DNA of 64,000 bases from Verrucomicrobiales bacterium (GCA_016793885.1 JAEUHE010000183.1:62001-126000), one strand, 5' to 3'. Counted from the stretch's first letter, positions 9,132 through 18,204 are shown. Numbers and translations are program-made. The notes: generated from the letters alone by a model not told the origin.

Positions 9132-9155
9132 TGGCGGAGAGAGGGGGATTCGAAC
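9132..9155. repeat. Left attachment site, 24-bp copy of tRNA-Ser 3' end
   Basis: Identical over 24 bp to 38813-38836; allowing one mismatch (9156 versus 38837) the match extends to 28 of 29 positions. It contains the T-loop and 3' acceptor strand of the tRNA only, with no anticodon arm beside it, so it is not a second tRNA. Confidence 0.9.
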
Positions 9156-9391
9156 GCCCGCCCCTATCCTCCGAATTCGCCAGTAATTCAAGCAATTCCG
9201 CGCTGTCAGGGCAAGCACACACACACGGGGACACACAAAGTCCCGGCAAGGACAGTCCAGAACTGACGCGGCTGGTCAGGGTTTGGGGGAAGCTCCCTGT
9301 CCACATTCAGAAAACAATCCTCACTTTGGTGGATGCTCATGAGCCGCCTCCCGAAGCGGCTTCGGACCGGCCAGACCTTCGGGTAGCCTGA
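9156..9391 (+). other. Displaced 3' tail of the element integrase gene
   Basis: The frame that crosses the left repeat in the same codon phase as the integrase at the right end (GCG GAG AGA GGG GGA TTC GAA) stays open to a TGA at 9389-9391. It encodes a low-complexity linker (QAHTHGDTQSPGKDSPEL) and a helical tail (LTRLVRVWGKLPVHIQKTIL). In the excised circle this would replace the last residues of the integrase, giving about 505 instead of 432 residues. It has no start signal of its own, so I do not call it a separate gene. Confidence 0.7.
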
Positions 9392-9405
9392 TTCCGAAAG
9401 TCGCT

Positions 9406-10803
9406 TCACCCCTCCTCCCGTTTCAGGATGCCGAACACGGAACTGTGCAGACGCAGTTCGCCGGTGTGGGCGCGGTTGACCATCGCCCGGAAATACGCGC
9501 CGGGCTTTCGCACCGGGTCATTCTCGCGCTGCATCGCCTGATCGGTCAGCACAAGGCAGACGGTGGCCCCTATTCTGCCCAGGGTCAGGCACGCCTCGCC
9601 CCAATTGCTCTGGCTGATTTGAAGCTCTGATTTCAGGCGATAGGCCGCTTCAACGAGGTCGTTCCAGTTCATGGGTCTTGGCTCGATGGGGATGTGGGCT
9701 TTGAAGCGCTCACTGGCGGCGTTAAGGATTTGTTTCGGGGAAATGTGCTGGATGCCGGTGGCAAGCACCAAGTCCTGAGCCCCCTCCTCCCTGCTTCTGT
9801 CTCGGGCAGCTTTGCCCTCTGATTTGGGGCTGACTGGTTCGACTACGCTTTCCCGAAAGCAACTGGCGGCACGCCTACCTGTATCTGATTCATCAGATGA
9901 TTCTTGGTTGGTAAGATTATTGTGGGCGACATTTCTGTCGTCATCGGACGACGGTTTATCCGATTTCCTGACCTCGTGAGGGCCTTCGGCATCCGCCGTG
10001 ATCTCCCGGTGAAGCTCGCGGTGGGATGCCAGCAGCGCCCGCAAATCCTCAAGGCTCATGTAGGTGCGGATGGGAACAGCCAGGGCTTGGTAACGCGTGG
10101 CGGCTGACAACATCCAGTCCGGCCTGTCAGCCCCCTCCTCGGCTTCGGCCATCCGGCCACAGATTTGACGGCGATGCCAGGAAATCTGCCGCTTGGTTTC
10201 CATCCAGGCGCGGTCGTAAAGTTCCTTCTCCTGCAATTTCGCCTCAAGGTCTGCTTTCAGATATGCGAGCGGTGTCAGGTCCACGCCGTAGGCATAAAGA
10301 ATGCGCCCCGTCTTGGCGCAACGCTGGCCGTAGCGCCGGTGGTTGCCGCTGTCATTCCACGTCAGCGCCCCCGCCTCGAATAGCGCCTGCTCAAGGCGCT
10401 GAATCTGACGCTCGGACACGCCGAGGTCGAGCGCGGTCTTGGACAGGGATTGATAAACGACGGGGCGAGCCCCCTCCTCCCAATCGCTGTCGCGGGTGAA
10501 GGCCATGTAGTAATCCAGCAGGTGAATCATCCGTGCCGAAAACCCGGCGGCTTTTCCGGCCCGCTTAACGAGGAGCAAGAGCCGGTAACGGTCGGTGTTG
10601 GCCTCCAGCCCGGCGAAGTCTTCGCACTGCTGCTGGGCGTGACGAAGCTCGGCGGAACTGATCCGCCCGCCCCTGCTGTTTGGGATGCCAGGCGGGACGG
10701 AAGGCAGTTCCGATGATAGATGGTGCATGATCTCCAAGCGCGGCCTTGGAAAGCTGGGGAAAAGCACGCAAAAATCCGTTGCAGATTCACGGGTGAATTG
10801 CAT
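9406..10803 (-). CDS. repC: RepC-family plasmid replication initiator
   Basis: 465 residues. The N-terminal half matches the winged-helix region of RepC from repABC plasmids: LLDYYMAFTRDSDWEEGARP, VYQSLSKTALDLGVSERQIQ, RLEQALFEAGALTWNDSGNH, RRYGQRCAKTGRILYAYGVD, LTPLA. A variable acidic linker follows (about residues 255-340). The conserved C-terminal domain contains WGEACLTLGRIGATVCLVLT and GAYFRAMVNRAHTGEL. RepC initiates replication at an origin usually lying within or near its own gene. An ATG at 10728, preceded by GGAG, is an alternative start. No repA/repB partition pair is adjacent. The leader carries a candidate antisense RNA on the opposite strand. Confidence 0.85.
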   Translation of the reverse strand: MQFTRESATDFCVLFPSFPRPRLEIMHHLSSELPSVPPGIPNSRGGRISSAELRHAQQQCEDFAGLEANTDRYRLLLLVKRAGKAAGFSARMIHLLDYYMAFTRDSDWEEGARPVVYQSLSKTALDLGVSERQIQRLEQALFEAGALTWNDSGNHRRYGQRCAKTGRILYAYGVDLTPLAYLKADLEAKLQEKELYDRAWMETKRQISWHRRQICGRMAEAEEGADRPDWMLSAATRYQALAVPIRTYMSLEDLRALLASHRELHREITADAEGPHEVRKSDKPSSDDDRNVAHNNLTNQESSDESDTGRRAASCFRESVVEPVSPKSEGKAARDRSREEGAQDLVLATGIQHISPKQILNAASERFKAHIPIEPRPMNWNDLVEAAYRLKSELQISQSNWGEACLTLGRIGATVCLVLTDQAMQRENDPVRKPGAYFRAMVNRAHTGELRLHSSVFGILKREEG

Positions 10804-10826
10804 TCCGATTCGGGCGGTGATACGAT
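10798..10826 (+). promoter_or_regulatory. Candidate promoter for antisense RNA in the repC leader
   Basis: On the strand opposite repC, TTGCAT at 10798-10803 and TACGAT at 10821-10826 are 17 bp apart, a sigma-70-like arrangement. The -35 box overlaps the upstream repC start codon. Match quality is moderate (3/6 and 4/6). Confidence 0.45.
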
Positions 10827-10832
10827 TGCTTT

Positions 10833-10890
10833 CAGATAGACGAAATCGTTTCCCCTAAGACGAACCGCTGCGCCAACAGCGGTTTTTCTT
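10833..10890 (+). ncRNA. Candidate counter-transcribed RNA controlling repC
   Basis: Between the candidate promoter and a strong intrinsic terminator at 10865-10893 an RNA of about 55-60 nt would be made, antisense to the repC leader. In repABC plasmids a small antisense RNA of similar size is encoded opposite the repC leader and represses RepC synthesis. The position, strand and size fit, but the sequence was not matched to a known RNA. Confidence 0.5.
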
Positions 10891-10893
10891 TTT
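10865..10893 (+). terminator. Rho-independent terminator upstream of repC, plus strand
   Basis: CCGCTG - CGCCAA - CAGCGG followed by TTTTTCTTTTT. No protein gene on this strand ends here, which points to a short RNA transcript. Confidence 0.75.
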
Positions 10894-11045
10894 ATGGCTT
10901 TGGACGGTCGGGCGCTTCCTCTTTGGTTGGTTGAACGGACGGGGTGCTTCGCCCTGAGAGGCGAGGCGGTGGGCAATTCCCGGTTTACATAGCGCTGCAA
11001 AAACCCTGTGCAAATCCAAGAATCGTTAATCTGACAGTAGCAGAA

Positions 11046-11283
11046 GTCAGGTGGACAATCCAGTTGACGAACCCTGACACGGCCTGACGGTCAGGCTCGC
11101 AAGGCGTCAGGCAATGAAATCGCGGGCTTGGGAGTAGGGGTGTCAGGTTGACAGTCCGCCCTGACTGTCAGCGTGTCCACAGATGGGCGTCAGGTCTGAC
11201 GGTGGTTGACCGGGAGGAGGGGGGTGGTCAGGTGTCAGGAAAACGATTACACTGGCCGCTGTTGGGTTTTCTTCGATGTCAGG
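11046..11283. repeat. GTCAGG-rich repeat cluster, possible origin or operator region
   Basis: Eight GTCAGG hexamers on the plus strand and three CCTGAC on the same strand lie in about 240 bp between repC and the HTH/coiled-coil gene. The last copy (11278-11283) overlaps that gene's ribosome binding site. Spacing is irregular, so these are not classical iterons. Confidence 0.55.
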
Positions 11284-11292
11284 AGTTGTCAG

Positions 11293-11859
11293 ATGTCCCA
11301 TAAGGTCAGTGTCAGGGAAGCCGCGTTTCTCACCGGCAAAAGCCGCGAGACGATCAATACCGCCACCAAGGACGGCATTCTTTCCTTCACGCTCAACGAG
11401 CGAAATCACAAGGTCATTGATATTGCCGAACTGGAGCGGGTGTATCCGCTGGTGAAATCCCCGGAGGACCTGGAGCGGTCAGGTGTTGTCAACGACGGTC
11501 AGGAACTGACGGAGGGCGGTCAGTCAGATTTGCGGGAACAGGTGGCGGTCTTGCGGGAGCGGCTGGAAAGCAGTCTTAGGGAAAACGGGCAACTGAGCGC
11601 TGAACGCGAGCGCGAGCGCCGCCAGTTGGAGGACCAGATTGAAACCCTGCGCACGAGCCTGGAGAAGGCCCAGGATCAACACAGCAAGGCGATGCTGCTG
11701 CTGACGCACCAGAACGGGGAGGAGGGGGCTGCCGGTCAAAATAACCAGATAAAGGCGCTGGAAGAAACCATGCTGAAAATCCGGCGGCAGAACAGACGGC
11801 TTTATGATGAACTCCAAGCCCAAAAAGCGCAGTCGTTTTGGAAGCGGTTGTTCGGCTGA
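11293..11859 (+). CDS. HTH plus coiled-coil DNA-binding protein (plasmid accessory, KfrA-like layout)
   Basis: 188 residues from the ATG at 11293, which has an AGGAG ribosome binding site 7 bp upstream; the longer frame from 11206 has no such signal. The N-terminus is a helix-turn-helix (KVSVREAAFLTGKSRETINT, then an IDIAELERVYPL segment). From about residue 75 the protein is a long charged coiled coil (LREQVAVLRERLESSLREN). It ends in the short basic/aromatic FWKRLFG tail seen on several plasmid DNA-binding proteins. A role in element maintenance or replication control is inferred from the layout and from its place beside repC and the GTCAGG cluster. Confidence 0.7.
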   Translation: MSHKVSVREAAFLTGKSRETINTATKDGILSFTLNERNHKVIDIAELERVYPLVKSPEDLERSGVVNDGQELTEGGQSDLREQVAVLRERLESSLRENGQLSAERERERRQLEDQIETLRTSLEKAQDQHSKAMLLLTHQNGEEGAAGQNNQIKALEETMLKIRRQNRRLYDELQAQKAQSFWKRLFG

Positions 11860-11999
11860 CCGACCCCAAGAGATCGTCACCGGAAACTCGGTTTTCAGAA
11901 ATCAATCGTGGACGCGGATAGCTCAATTTGGTTTTCTTTCTCTCTTGGAAGAAAAAGCGACATGAGTTTTTGTCATAACGCATTTCTGAGGGGAATTCT

Positions 12000-13283
12000 A
12001 TGTCTGAGCCGACCATCACTTGCCCCAAGTGCAAGAACGAGATCAAGCTGACGGAATCGTTGGCTGCCCCTCTGATTGAATCCACGCGGCGCGACTACGA
12101 ACAACGGCTGGCAAAAAAGGATTTGGATATAGCCGGTCGGGAAAAAGCCATTCAAGAGCAGCAAGCGGCCCTCTCGAAGGCCAGGGAATCCCTTGAGAGC
12201 CAAGTAGCGGAGCGGATGCAGCAGGAGCGCCAGAAAATTGCTGCGGAGGAGGGGCGTAAAGCAAAACTGGCCCTTTCAAATGACTTGGAACAAAAGGCCA
12301 AAGAGGTAAATGACCTTCAGGAAATTCTGAAGGCAAAGGACGCCAAACTTTCCGAAGCGCAAAAGGCACAAGCCGAGTTGATCAAAAAGCAACGGGAATT
12401 GGACGATGCCAAGCGCGAACTCGATTTAACTGTCGAAAAGCGGGTGTCTGAAGGATTGAACGCTACCCGGCAGCAAGCGCGCAAGGAGGCGGAAGAAGAA
12501 CTGAAGCTCAAGGTTTCAGAGAAAGAGCAAACGATTGCTTCCATGCAGAAGCAAATCGAAGAACTGAAACGCCGCGCGGAACAAGGCTCGCAACAACTCC
12601 AAGGCGAGGTCCAGGAATTGGAGTTGGAAACACTGCTGCGGACAAAGTTCCCTTTCGATAATGTTGAGCCGGTGCCGAAGGGTGAGTTTGGCGGAGATGC
12701 ACTGCAAAAAGTTCACAGTCCGCTTGGGCAGCTTTGCGGCACTATTCTCTGGGAATCCAAACGCACCAAAAACTGGAGCGATGGCTGGCTGGCCAAGTTG
12801 CGCGATGATCAGCGGAGCGCCAAGGCCGACATCGCCGTCCTGGTCAGTCATGTTTTGCCCAAAGAAACTGAGGCATTTGACCTGATTGACGGGATTTGGG
12901 TCACGCATCCGCGTGTCGCAATCCCTGTCGCAATTATGTTGCGGCAGTCCTTGATCGAATTGGCGGTGGCGCGGCAGTCATCCGAAGGCCAGCAATCTAA
13001 AATGGAAATGCTGTATTCGTATCTCACTGGCCCTCGTTTCCGGTTGCGGGTTCAGGCCATTGTAGAAGCGTTTTCCAACATGAAGGAAGACTTGGACAAA
13101 GAGAAAAAGGCCATAACGAAGCAATGGGCCAAACGCGATGAACAAATTGAGCGCGTGATGCAAGCGACGGTGGGCATGTATGGCGACATGCAGGGAATTG
13201 CGGGCAAGACGTTGCAGGAAATAGAAGGGTTGGAAATGAAGGCACTGGAGGCTTCAAAAGCCTCCAGCCAGCTTGGAGATTGA
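12000..13283 (+). CDS. DUF2130-domain coiled-coil protein with nuclease-like core
   Basis: 427 residues. It starts with a CPKC zinc-ribbon-like pair (ITCPKCKNEIKLTESLAAPL), continues as a long coiled coil (about 30-210), then the DUF2130 domain: FGGDALQKV near residue 230 and TILWESKRTKNWSDGWLAKL near 247. The D...ExK spacing resembles a PD-(D/E)XK nuclease core, and the layout recalls RmuC. The start has an AGGGG ribosome binding site. It is the first gene of a three-gene operon, with the next start 5 bp past its stop. A role in DNA processing or defence is inference; no activity is established for this protein. Confidence 0.75.
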   Translation: MSEPTITCPKCKNEIKLTESLAAPLIESTRRDYEQRLAKKDLDIAGREKAIQEQQAALSKARESLESQVAERMQQERQKIAAEEGRKAKLALSNDLEQKAKEVNDLQEILKAKDAKLSEAQKAQAELIKKQRELDDAKRELDLTVEKRVSEGLNATRQQARKEAEEELKLKVSEKEQTIASMQKQIEELKRRAEQGSQQLQGEVQELELETLLRTKFPFDNVEPVPKGEFGGDALQKVHSPLGQLCGTILWESKRTKNWSDGWLAKLRDDQRSAKADIAVLVSHVLPKETEAFDLIDGIWVTHPRVAIPVAIMLRQSLIELAVARQSSEGQQSKMEMLYSYLTGPRFRLRVQAIVEAFSNMKEDLDKEKKAITKQWAKRDEQIERVMQATVGMYGDMQGIAGKTLQEIEGLEMKALEASKASSQLGD

Positions 13284-13287
13284 GCGT

Positions 13288-16191
13288 ATGAGTGAAAATA
13301 TCGCCCTAAAACATGATCCTCGTGGCTCCCTTTGGCATCGGTGGGATTTGCATTTCCATACGCCACGCTCTTTTGATTACGAAAACGGAAGTGTCACAAA
13401 TCAACAAATTGTTGACGGGCTTGTTGAAAAGGGTATTCGCGTTGTAGCTATTACAGACCATCATCAAATTGATGTTTCCCGTATTCGGGAACTGCAAAAA
13501 CTCGGTGAAAATAAACTTACGGTCTTGCCGGGCATTGAGCTTCGCGACGATCACGGTGGAAATCCGATTCACTACATCTGCATTTTTCCCGAAGACTGTG
13601 ATCTCGACCACCTTTGGACAACGCTTCAAGGCAATTTGGGATTAACAAACGTAGCAATCCAAAACAAGGGCGGAGATGACAAAGTTTATGTGCCGATTGA
13701 AAAAGGCGCAGAGGAAACCAGAAAGTTAGGTGGGGTTGTTTCAATTCATGCAGGGAGTAAAAGCAATTCCATAGAAGGAATTAAAAATAAAGAACAGTTT
13801 CAGCAGCAGATTAAATACGACATTACAAAACACTGGGTGGACCTGATGGAAATTGGGCAGCTAAAGGACATCGACATACATCTAAATAAAATATTTCCGG
13901 CGACGGGTTTAGAAAAGCCGCTAATCATTTGCTCCGACAATCACAATATAGAGCAATACACCATTAAGTCGCCGCTCTGGTTCCGCGCTGATCCCACGTT
14001 TCGTGGTCTGCTCATGGTATTGCGGGAACCTCATGGGCGAGTTTTCATTGGTGAACGCCCGCCGGAGCATGTGCGTGTCGAACAAAACCCAACGAAATAT
14101 CTTCGTGGAATATCGTTTGAACGCAAACCGACTGCACCTGCCACTGAAAAGTGGTTCGACGGCAGCATTTCATTCAACCCCGGCCTTGTAGCAATCATTG
14201 GGAATAAAGGCAGCGGCAAAAGCGCTCTTTCGGATATGCTCGGCCTCCTTGGAGCGAGCAAGAACGCGGACTCGTTTTCATTTCTTAGCAAGCACCGGTT
14301 TCGCCATCCGACCGGCGGCCATGCTCCTCATTTTGAAGCAACGCTTGAATGGCATTCGGGGGAAAAGATCACCCGTTGTTTAGCCGATTCAACCCCGCAC
14401 GAGGAGGTTGAACGTCTTAAATACCTACCTCAAGAGCATGTAGAAAAAGTTTGTAACGAGCTCGCCGGTATTGGGGAAAAGACCTTTGAACAAGAACTCA
14501 AGACGGTCATCTTTTCTCATGTTCCAGAATCTTTGCGGCTTGGCCAGGGAACCTTAGATGAGCTTGTGCGTTTCCAGACGGGCGAAAAGCAAAAGCGCAT
14601 TGATTCACTTCTGAAGCAACTTCGGGAAATTAGCCGGTCGCGGGCTGCACTCGAAGTGCAGGCTGATCCGGCGTCCAAACTGGAAATATCAGAGAAGATA
14701 AAGCGCCGCGAACTAGAACTTGAGGCGCATGACAAAGCCAAGCCTGTCGAAAAGCTCAACCCCGCTGCAACCGGGGGCGACACGCCGCCTGATCCTGCAT
14801 TGATTCAAAGTCTGACTGACGCTGAAAAGGCAAAAAAGGATATTGAAGGAAAAATTGCCCAGGCGGAAGAAAGTCTGCGATTGTCAGAACGTCGGTCGGC
14901 TGTCGCTGGCCGACTGTTGGAAAAGATTGATAACTTCAAAAAGGAGTATGATGTTTTTCTGACTTCCTTGGATGAGGATGCCACGGAACTCGGTCTGAAA
15001 CCCTCCGATTTGGTATCGCTCAAAATCAAAAAGACTGATGCGGAGAAAGTCAGAAATGAAGCTTCTGCAAAAATAGCTGCAACGAAGTTGGAGCTAGACG
15101 ATGAAAATCCGGTTGGCCTTAAAAAACAACTGCTCGATAGCCAAACCAAGCTGGGAGATCTTCAGGCGAAACTCGATGCCCCTAATCGCGCATATCAGGC
15201 TTACCTAAAGGAATTGTCTGACTGGCAGGAGAAGCGGACAAAACTGGAAGGAAGTGAAACCGATACAGAGTCATTGAAGGGACTCAAGGCCGGGCTTGTG
15301 GCCCTGAACGACCTCCCTGCGAAAATTGCGGCATTGAAATTGGAACAAATCACCCTTGCTTTGGAGATTCACGGTGAAAAGCTTGCTCAAGCTGCGGTGT
15401 ATCGGACGCTTTATGAGCCTGTTCAAAAATTTATTGATTCCCACGTTCTCGCCAAAGATAAGTTGAAACTGGAGTTTCGTGCCGAACTAGCCAACGAAGA
15501 CTTCACCGACCGCCTCCTTAGCTTGCTGGCTCTGAATCGGAAAGGTAGTTTCATGGGAACGGATGATGGGCGGGCCAAAGCGAACGGCTTTGTGGAACTC
15601 GTAAACTGGCAGGAAACGGAATCGGTGCGCGGATTTCTTGACAGTGTTGATCAAGCTTTACATGCGAACCAACGCGAAAAACCACCCGTGCCGGTTCAAC
15701 TGCGCGACCAGCTTCCAAAGGGTAAAAAGGCAGAGGACATTTTCGACTTGCTCTACGGCTTGGAATACATACAGCCGCGCTACATTCTGCGATGGGAAGG
15801 TAAAGACATCTCAATGCTCTCTCCGGGCGAGCGCGGGACTTTACTGCTTGTGTTCTTTTTGTTGATTGAAAAGGGGGATACGCCGTTGCTCATTGACCAG
15901 CCGGAAGGCAATTTGGACAACCACACTGTTGCTAAGGTGTTGGTAGATTGCATCAAAGAGGCACGCAAGCGGAGACAGGTATTTATTGTAACGCATAATC
16001 CCAATCTTGCAGTGGTCTGCGATGCCGACCAGATAATCCACGCCAATATGGATAAGGCTGGCAATAACGCCATCACATACCGCAGTGGAGCTTTGGAAAA
16101 TCCGGCGATGAGTCAGTATGTGACAGATGTTTTGGAAGGCACTCGTTGGGCGTTTGGTGTGCGCCGGGAAAAGTATGAGGTGGGCAAATGA
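13288..16191 (+). CDS. TrlF-like protein: PHP domain fused to SMC-type ATPase
   Basis: 967 residues from the ATG at 13288 (GGAG upstream); a TTG at 13273 is in frame but inside the previous gene. The N-terminal PHP phosphoesterase domain shows HxH in WDLHFHTP (residues 22/24), AITDHHQI, LPGIELRDDHGG and CSDNHN. An SMC/ABC-type ATPase follows, with Walker A GNKGSGKS near 303, a long coiled coil (about 430-720), a signature-like LSPGERGTLLLVFFLL near 844 and Walker B LLIDQPEGNLDNH near 866, then the VFIVTHNPNLAVVCDAD switch region. The architecture is that of TrlF-family ATPases, which resemble other ATPase-nuclease effectors. The next gene overlaps by 4 bp (ATGA). Confidence 0.8.
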   Translation: MSENIALKHDPRGSLWHRWDLHFHTPRSFDYENGSVTNQQIVDGLVEKGIRVVAITDHHQIDVSRIRELQKLGENKLTVLPGIELRDDHGGNPIHYICIFPEDCDLDHLWTTLQGNLGLTNVAIQNKGGDDKVYVPIEKGAEETRKLGGVVSIHAGSKSNSIEGIKNKEQFQQQIKYDITKHWVDLMEIGQLKDIDIHLNKIFPATGLEKPLIICSDNHNIEQYTIKSPLWFRADPTFRGLLMVLREPHGRVFIGERPPEHVRVEQNPTKYLRGISFERKPTAPATEKWFDGSISFNPGLVAIIGNKGSGKSALSDMLGLLGASKNADSFSFLSKHRFRHPTGGHAPHFEATLEWHSGEKITRCLADSTPHEEVERLKYLPQEHVEKVCNELAGIGEKTFEQELKTVIFSHVPESLRLGQGTLDELVRFQTGEKQKRIDSLLKQLREISRSRAALEVQADPASKLEISEKIKRRELELEAHDKAKPVEKLNPAATGGDTPPDPALIQSLTDAEKAKKDIEGKIAQAEESLRLSERRSAVAGRLLEKIDNFKKEYDVFLTSLDEDATELGLKPSDLVSLKIKKTDAEKVRNEASAKIAATKLELDDENPVGLKKQLLDSQTKLGDLQAKLDAPNRAYQAYLKELSDWQEKRTKLEGSETDTESLKGLKAGLVALNDLPAKIAALKLEQITLALEIHGEKLAQAAVYRTLYEPVQKFIDSHVLAKDKLKLEFRAELANEDFTDRLLSLLALNRKGSFMGTDDGRAKANGFVELVNWQETESVRGFLDSVDQALHANQREKPPVPVQLRDQLPKGKKAEDIFDLLYGLEYIQPRYILRWEGKDISMLSPGERGTLLLVFFLLIEKGDTPLLIDQPEGNLDNHTVAKVLVDCIKEARKRRQVFIVTHNPNLAVVCDADQIIHANMDKAGNNAITYRSGALENPAMSQYVTDVLEGTRWAFGVRREKYEVGK

Positions 16192-18161
16192 CAAAATCTC
16201 GCGCGGACATAAATCGCAGTTCGTCGGCTTCCAAGAAAATCATTCAAGGTTCGCTTTTTGAGGATGATTACCTCGTAAAAAGCTTGGGCAACATTGTCCG
16301 CGACGCAGAATACGCTCTGACGGAGCTCGTGGCTAACGCGTGGGATGCAGGCGCAACGAAAGTAAACATCGTCATTCCACCGCAGCCCAATGGGATTATC
16401 AAGGTTGTAGATAATGGTGTGGGATTGACCGCCGATGAATTCAAGCAACGGTGGATGAAGTTGGGGTATAACCGGCAAAAGCATCAAGGCTTGCAGGTAA
16501 CATTTCCGCCAGATGTTGACGGTGGTAAGCGGCGGGCCTACGGGCGCAATGGTATCGGACGGCACGGCATGTTCTGTTTTGCAGACAGTTACCTTGTGGT
16601 CACTAAACGAGCTGGAACGGTCTCGGAATTTGAAATTGAACTGTCCAGTGGGGAACACCCCTTTATCATACGGTCGGAAAAATCGCACAAAGGCGATGGC
16701 TTTGGCACAACGGTTCAGGCTGAAGTTGGTCGCAACATTCCAGATGCGAATGCGATTCGTGAGACGATTTCCGCACGCTTCATCCATGACCCCCGATTTG
16801 TTATTTCGGTCAATGGCGTGACCATTTCCCTGGCTTCACACCCCGGCGCGGATGATCCTGTAAAATTGAACGTGCCTGATTGCGGCGAAGTGGAGGTTGT
16901 TTTGCTTGATACGCAAAAGAGTGCGCGAACCAAGCAAAAACAAGGCTTTGCATTTTGGGTTCAAAACCGACTCGTCGGGGAGCCAAGTTGGACTGTAGGC
17001 AGCTTCACGCCGATTGATGCGAGAACTACTTTCGGTCGCCGGTTTACAATTCTCGTCCGGTGCGATTGCATGGAATCAGAATTGGAAGCTGATTGGTCGG
17101 GCTTTAAGAAAGGGGCAAAGCGCAATACGTTCTTCAAGGCCCTGAACGACTTTGCTTTGGAAAAATATCAGGAGTTTTCCAAGGAGAAGATTGATGAAAC
17201 CAAGCGGCGTGCATTTGAGGATAATCTTGCTTCGATTCGGCCATTAAGTGGTGCCGGGCGGGTCGAGGTGGCTGCTTTTGTGGAATCCGTTGTTGAGCGT
17301 GAACCAACAATAAAGCCCGAGTCGCTTTCGACGGCTGTTCAAGCCATCATCAATTTGCAGCAGACCAAAAGCGGCCAACGGCTTTTAGAAAAGCTTTCTG
17401 CGCTGCCGAGCGATGATGTTGCTGCTTTAGATCGGCTGCTGTCCGAGTGGTCAGCACAGGATGCGCTCACAGTTTTGGACGAAATCGATCATCGGATTGG
17501 CACGGTTAGAGCCATTGAGCTTCTTGCTAACAAGAAGGAGACCGACGAACTTCACACCCTTCATCCGCTGGTAACGGAAGCGCGGTGGCTATTTGGGCCA
17601 GAATTTGAGACAAACGAATATGCTTCCAACGTCAGCCTAAAAAATGCCGTCAACACGGTGTTTAAGGTGGAAAGCAAAAGAGAGGATTACCCTAACTGGC
17701 GCAAACGCCCGGACCTGCTGATGTTGGCGGACTCTACAATCAGCGCCGTTGCCCTGGAAGATATTGATCTCAAAGATGGGCTGGCTGCCACGCGAAAAGT
17801 GCTCTTGCTGGAATTAAAAAAAGGCGATTCCAAAATAGGCCGGACTGAACTTAACCAAGCCGAGGAGTATATTGACGCGATTCGCAATTCTGGATGTATC
17901 AACGGAAACTTTTTCACTCAAAGTTTTGTTCTCGGAAGTCGGATTGACACTAGCGTCACGCTTGAAAAGAAACTCTCAGCGAACGGCGTAGAACACGCCG
18001 CAATCAAAGGCGTCTGCTACTCTACTCTTACGCAAACTGCATCCAAGAGACTGTTCAAGTTGAAAGAGCGGCTTGAAGAACGGTATGCGGCCGTTTCGCA
18101 GGGCAGTCGGTCAAAGGTGCTGGATCAGTTGCTCAGTCAACAGGTAATGAACCTCAAATAG
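16188..18161 (+). CDS. GHKL-type ATPase with C-terminal nuclease-like region
   Basis: 657 residues. The N-terminal GHKL fold carries the N box ELVANAWDAGA (E46, N50, D53), the G1 box VVDNGVGL (D75, G77, G79) and a G2-like GRNGIGRHGMFCFAD. This resembles MutL/Hsp90/Morc-type ATPases that act as ATP-gated clamps. The C-terminal third has RPDLLMLAD near 507 and VLLLELKKG near 540, matching the D...ExK pattern of PD-(D/E)XK nucleases. The family has no firm name that I recognise. It is translationally coupled to the TrlF-like gene (ATGA overlap), so the two products probably work together. Confidence 0.75.
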   Translation: MTKSRADINRSSSASKKIIQGSLFEDDYLVKSLGNIVRDAEYALTELVANAWDAGATKVNIVIPPQPNGIIKVVDNGVGLTADEFKQRWMKLGYNRQKHQGLQVTFPPDVDGGKRRAYGRNGIGRHGMFCFADSYLVVTKRAGTVSEFEIELSSGEHPFIIRSEKSHKGDGFGTTVQAEVGRNIPDANAIRETISARFIHDPRFVISVNGVTISLASHPGADDPVKLNVPDCGEVEVVLLDTQKSARTKQKQGFAFWVQNRLVGEPSWTVGSFTPIDARTTFGRRFTILVRCDCMESELEADWSGFKKGAKRNTFFKALNDFALEKYQEFSKEKIDETKRRAFEDNLASIRPLSGAGRVEVAAFVESVVEREPTIKPESLSTAVQAIINLQQTKSGQRLLEKLSALPSDDVAALDRLLSEWSAQDALTVLDEIDHRIGTVRAIELLANKKETDELHTLHPLVTEARWLFGPEFETNEYASNVSLKNAVNTVFKVESKREDYPNWRKRPDLLMLADSTISAVALEDIDLKDGLAATRKVLLLELKKGDSKIGRTELNQAEEYIDAIRNSGCINGNFFTQSFVLGSRIDTSVTLEKKLSANGVEHAAIKGVCYSTLTQTASKRLFKLKERLEERYAAVSQGSRSKVLDQLLSQQVMNLK

Positions 18162-18204
18162 GATTCAGTGGCGGACCATTTTGTATCCAGTGGAATAGGG
18201 GGTT

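Noticed and set aside
9132-9160. A second tRNA gene at the left boundary
   Set aside because: Only the T-loop and 3' acceptor portion is present; no anticodon arm or 5' acceptor strand lies in the expected place.
9131-9391. Left-end frame as an independent 86-residue gene
   Set aside because: It begins within the tRNA-derived repeat, has no ribosome binding site and shares the integrase codon phase; it is better read as the displaced integrase tail.
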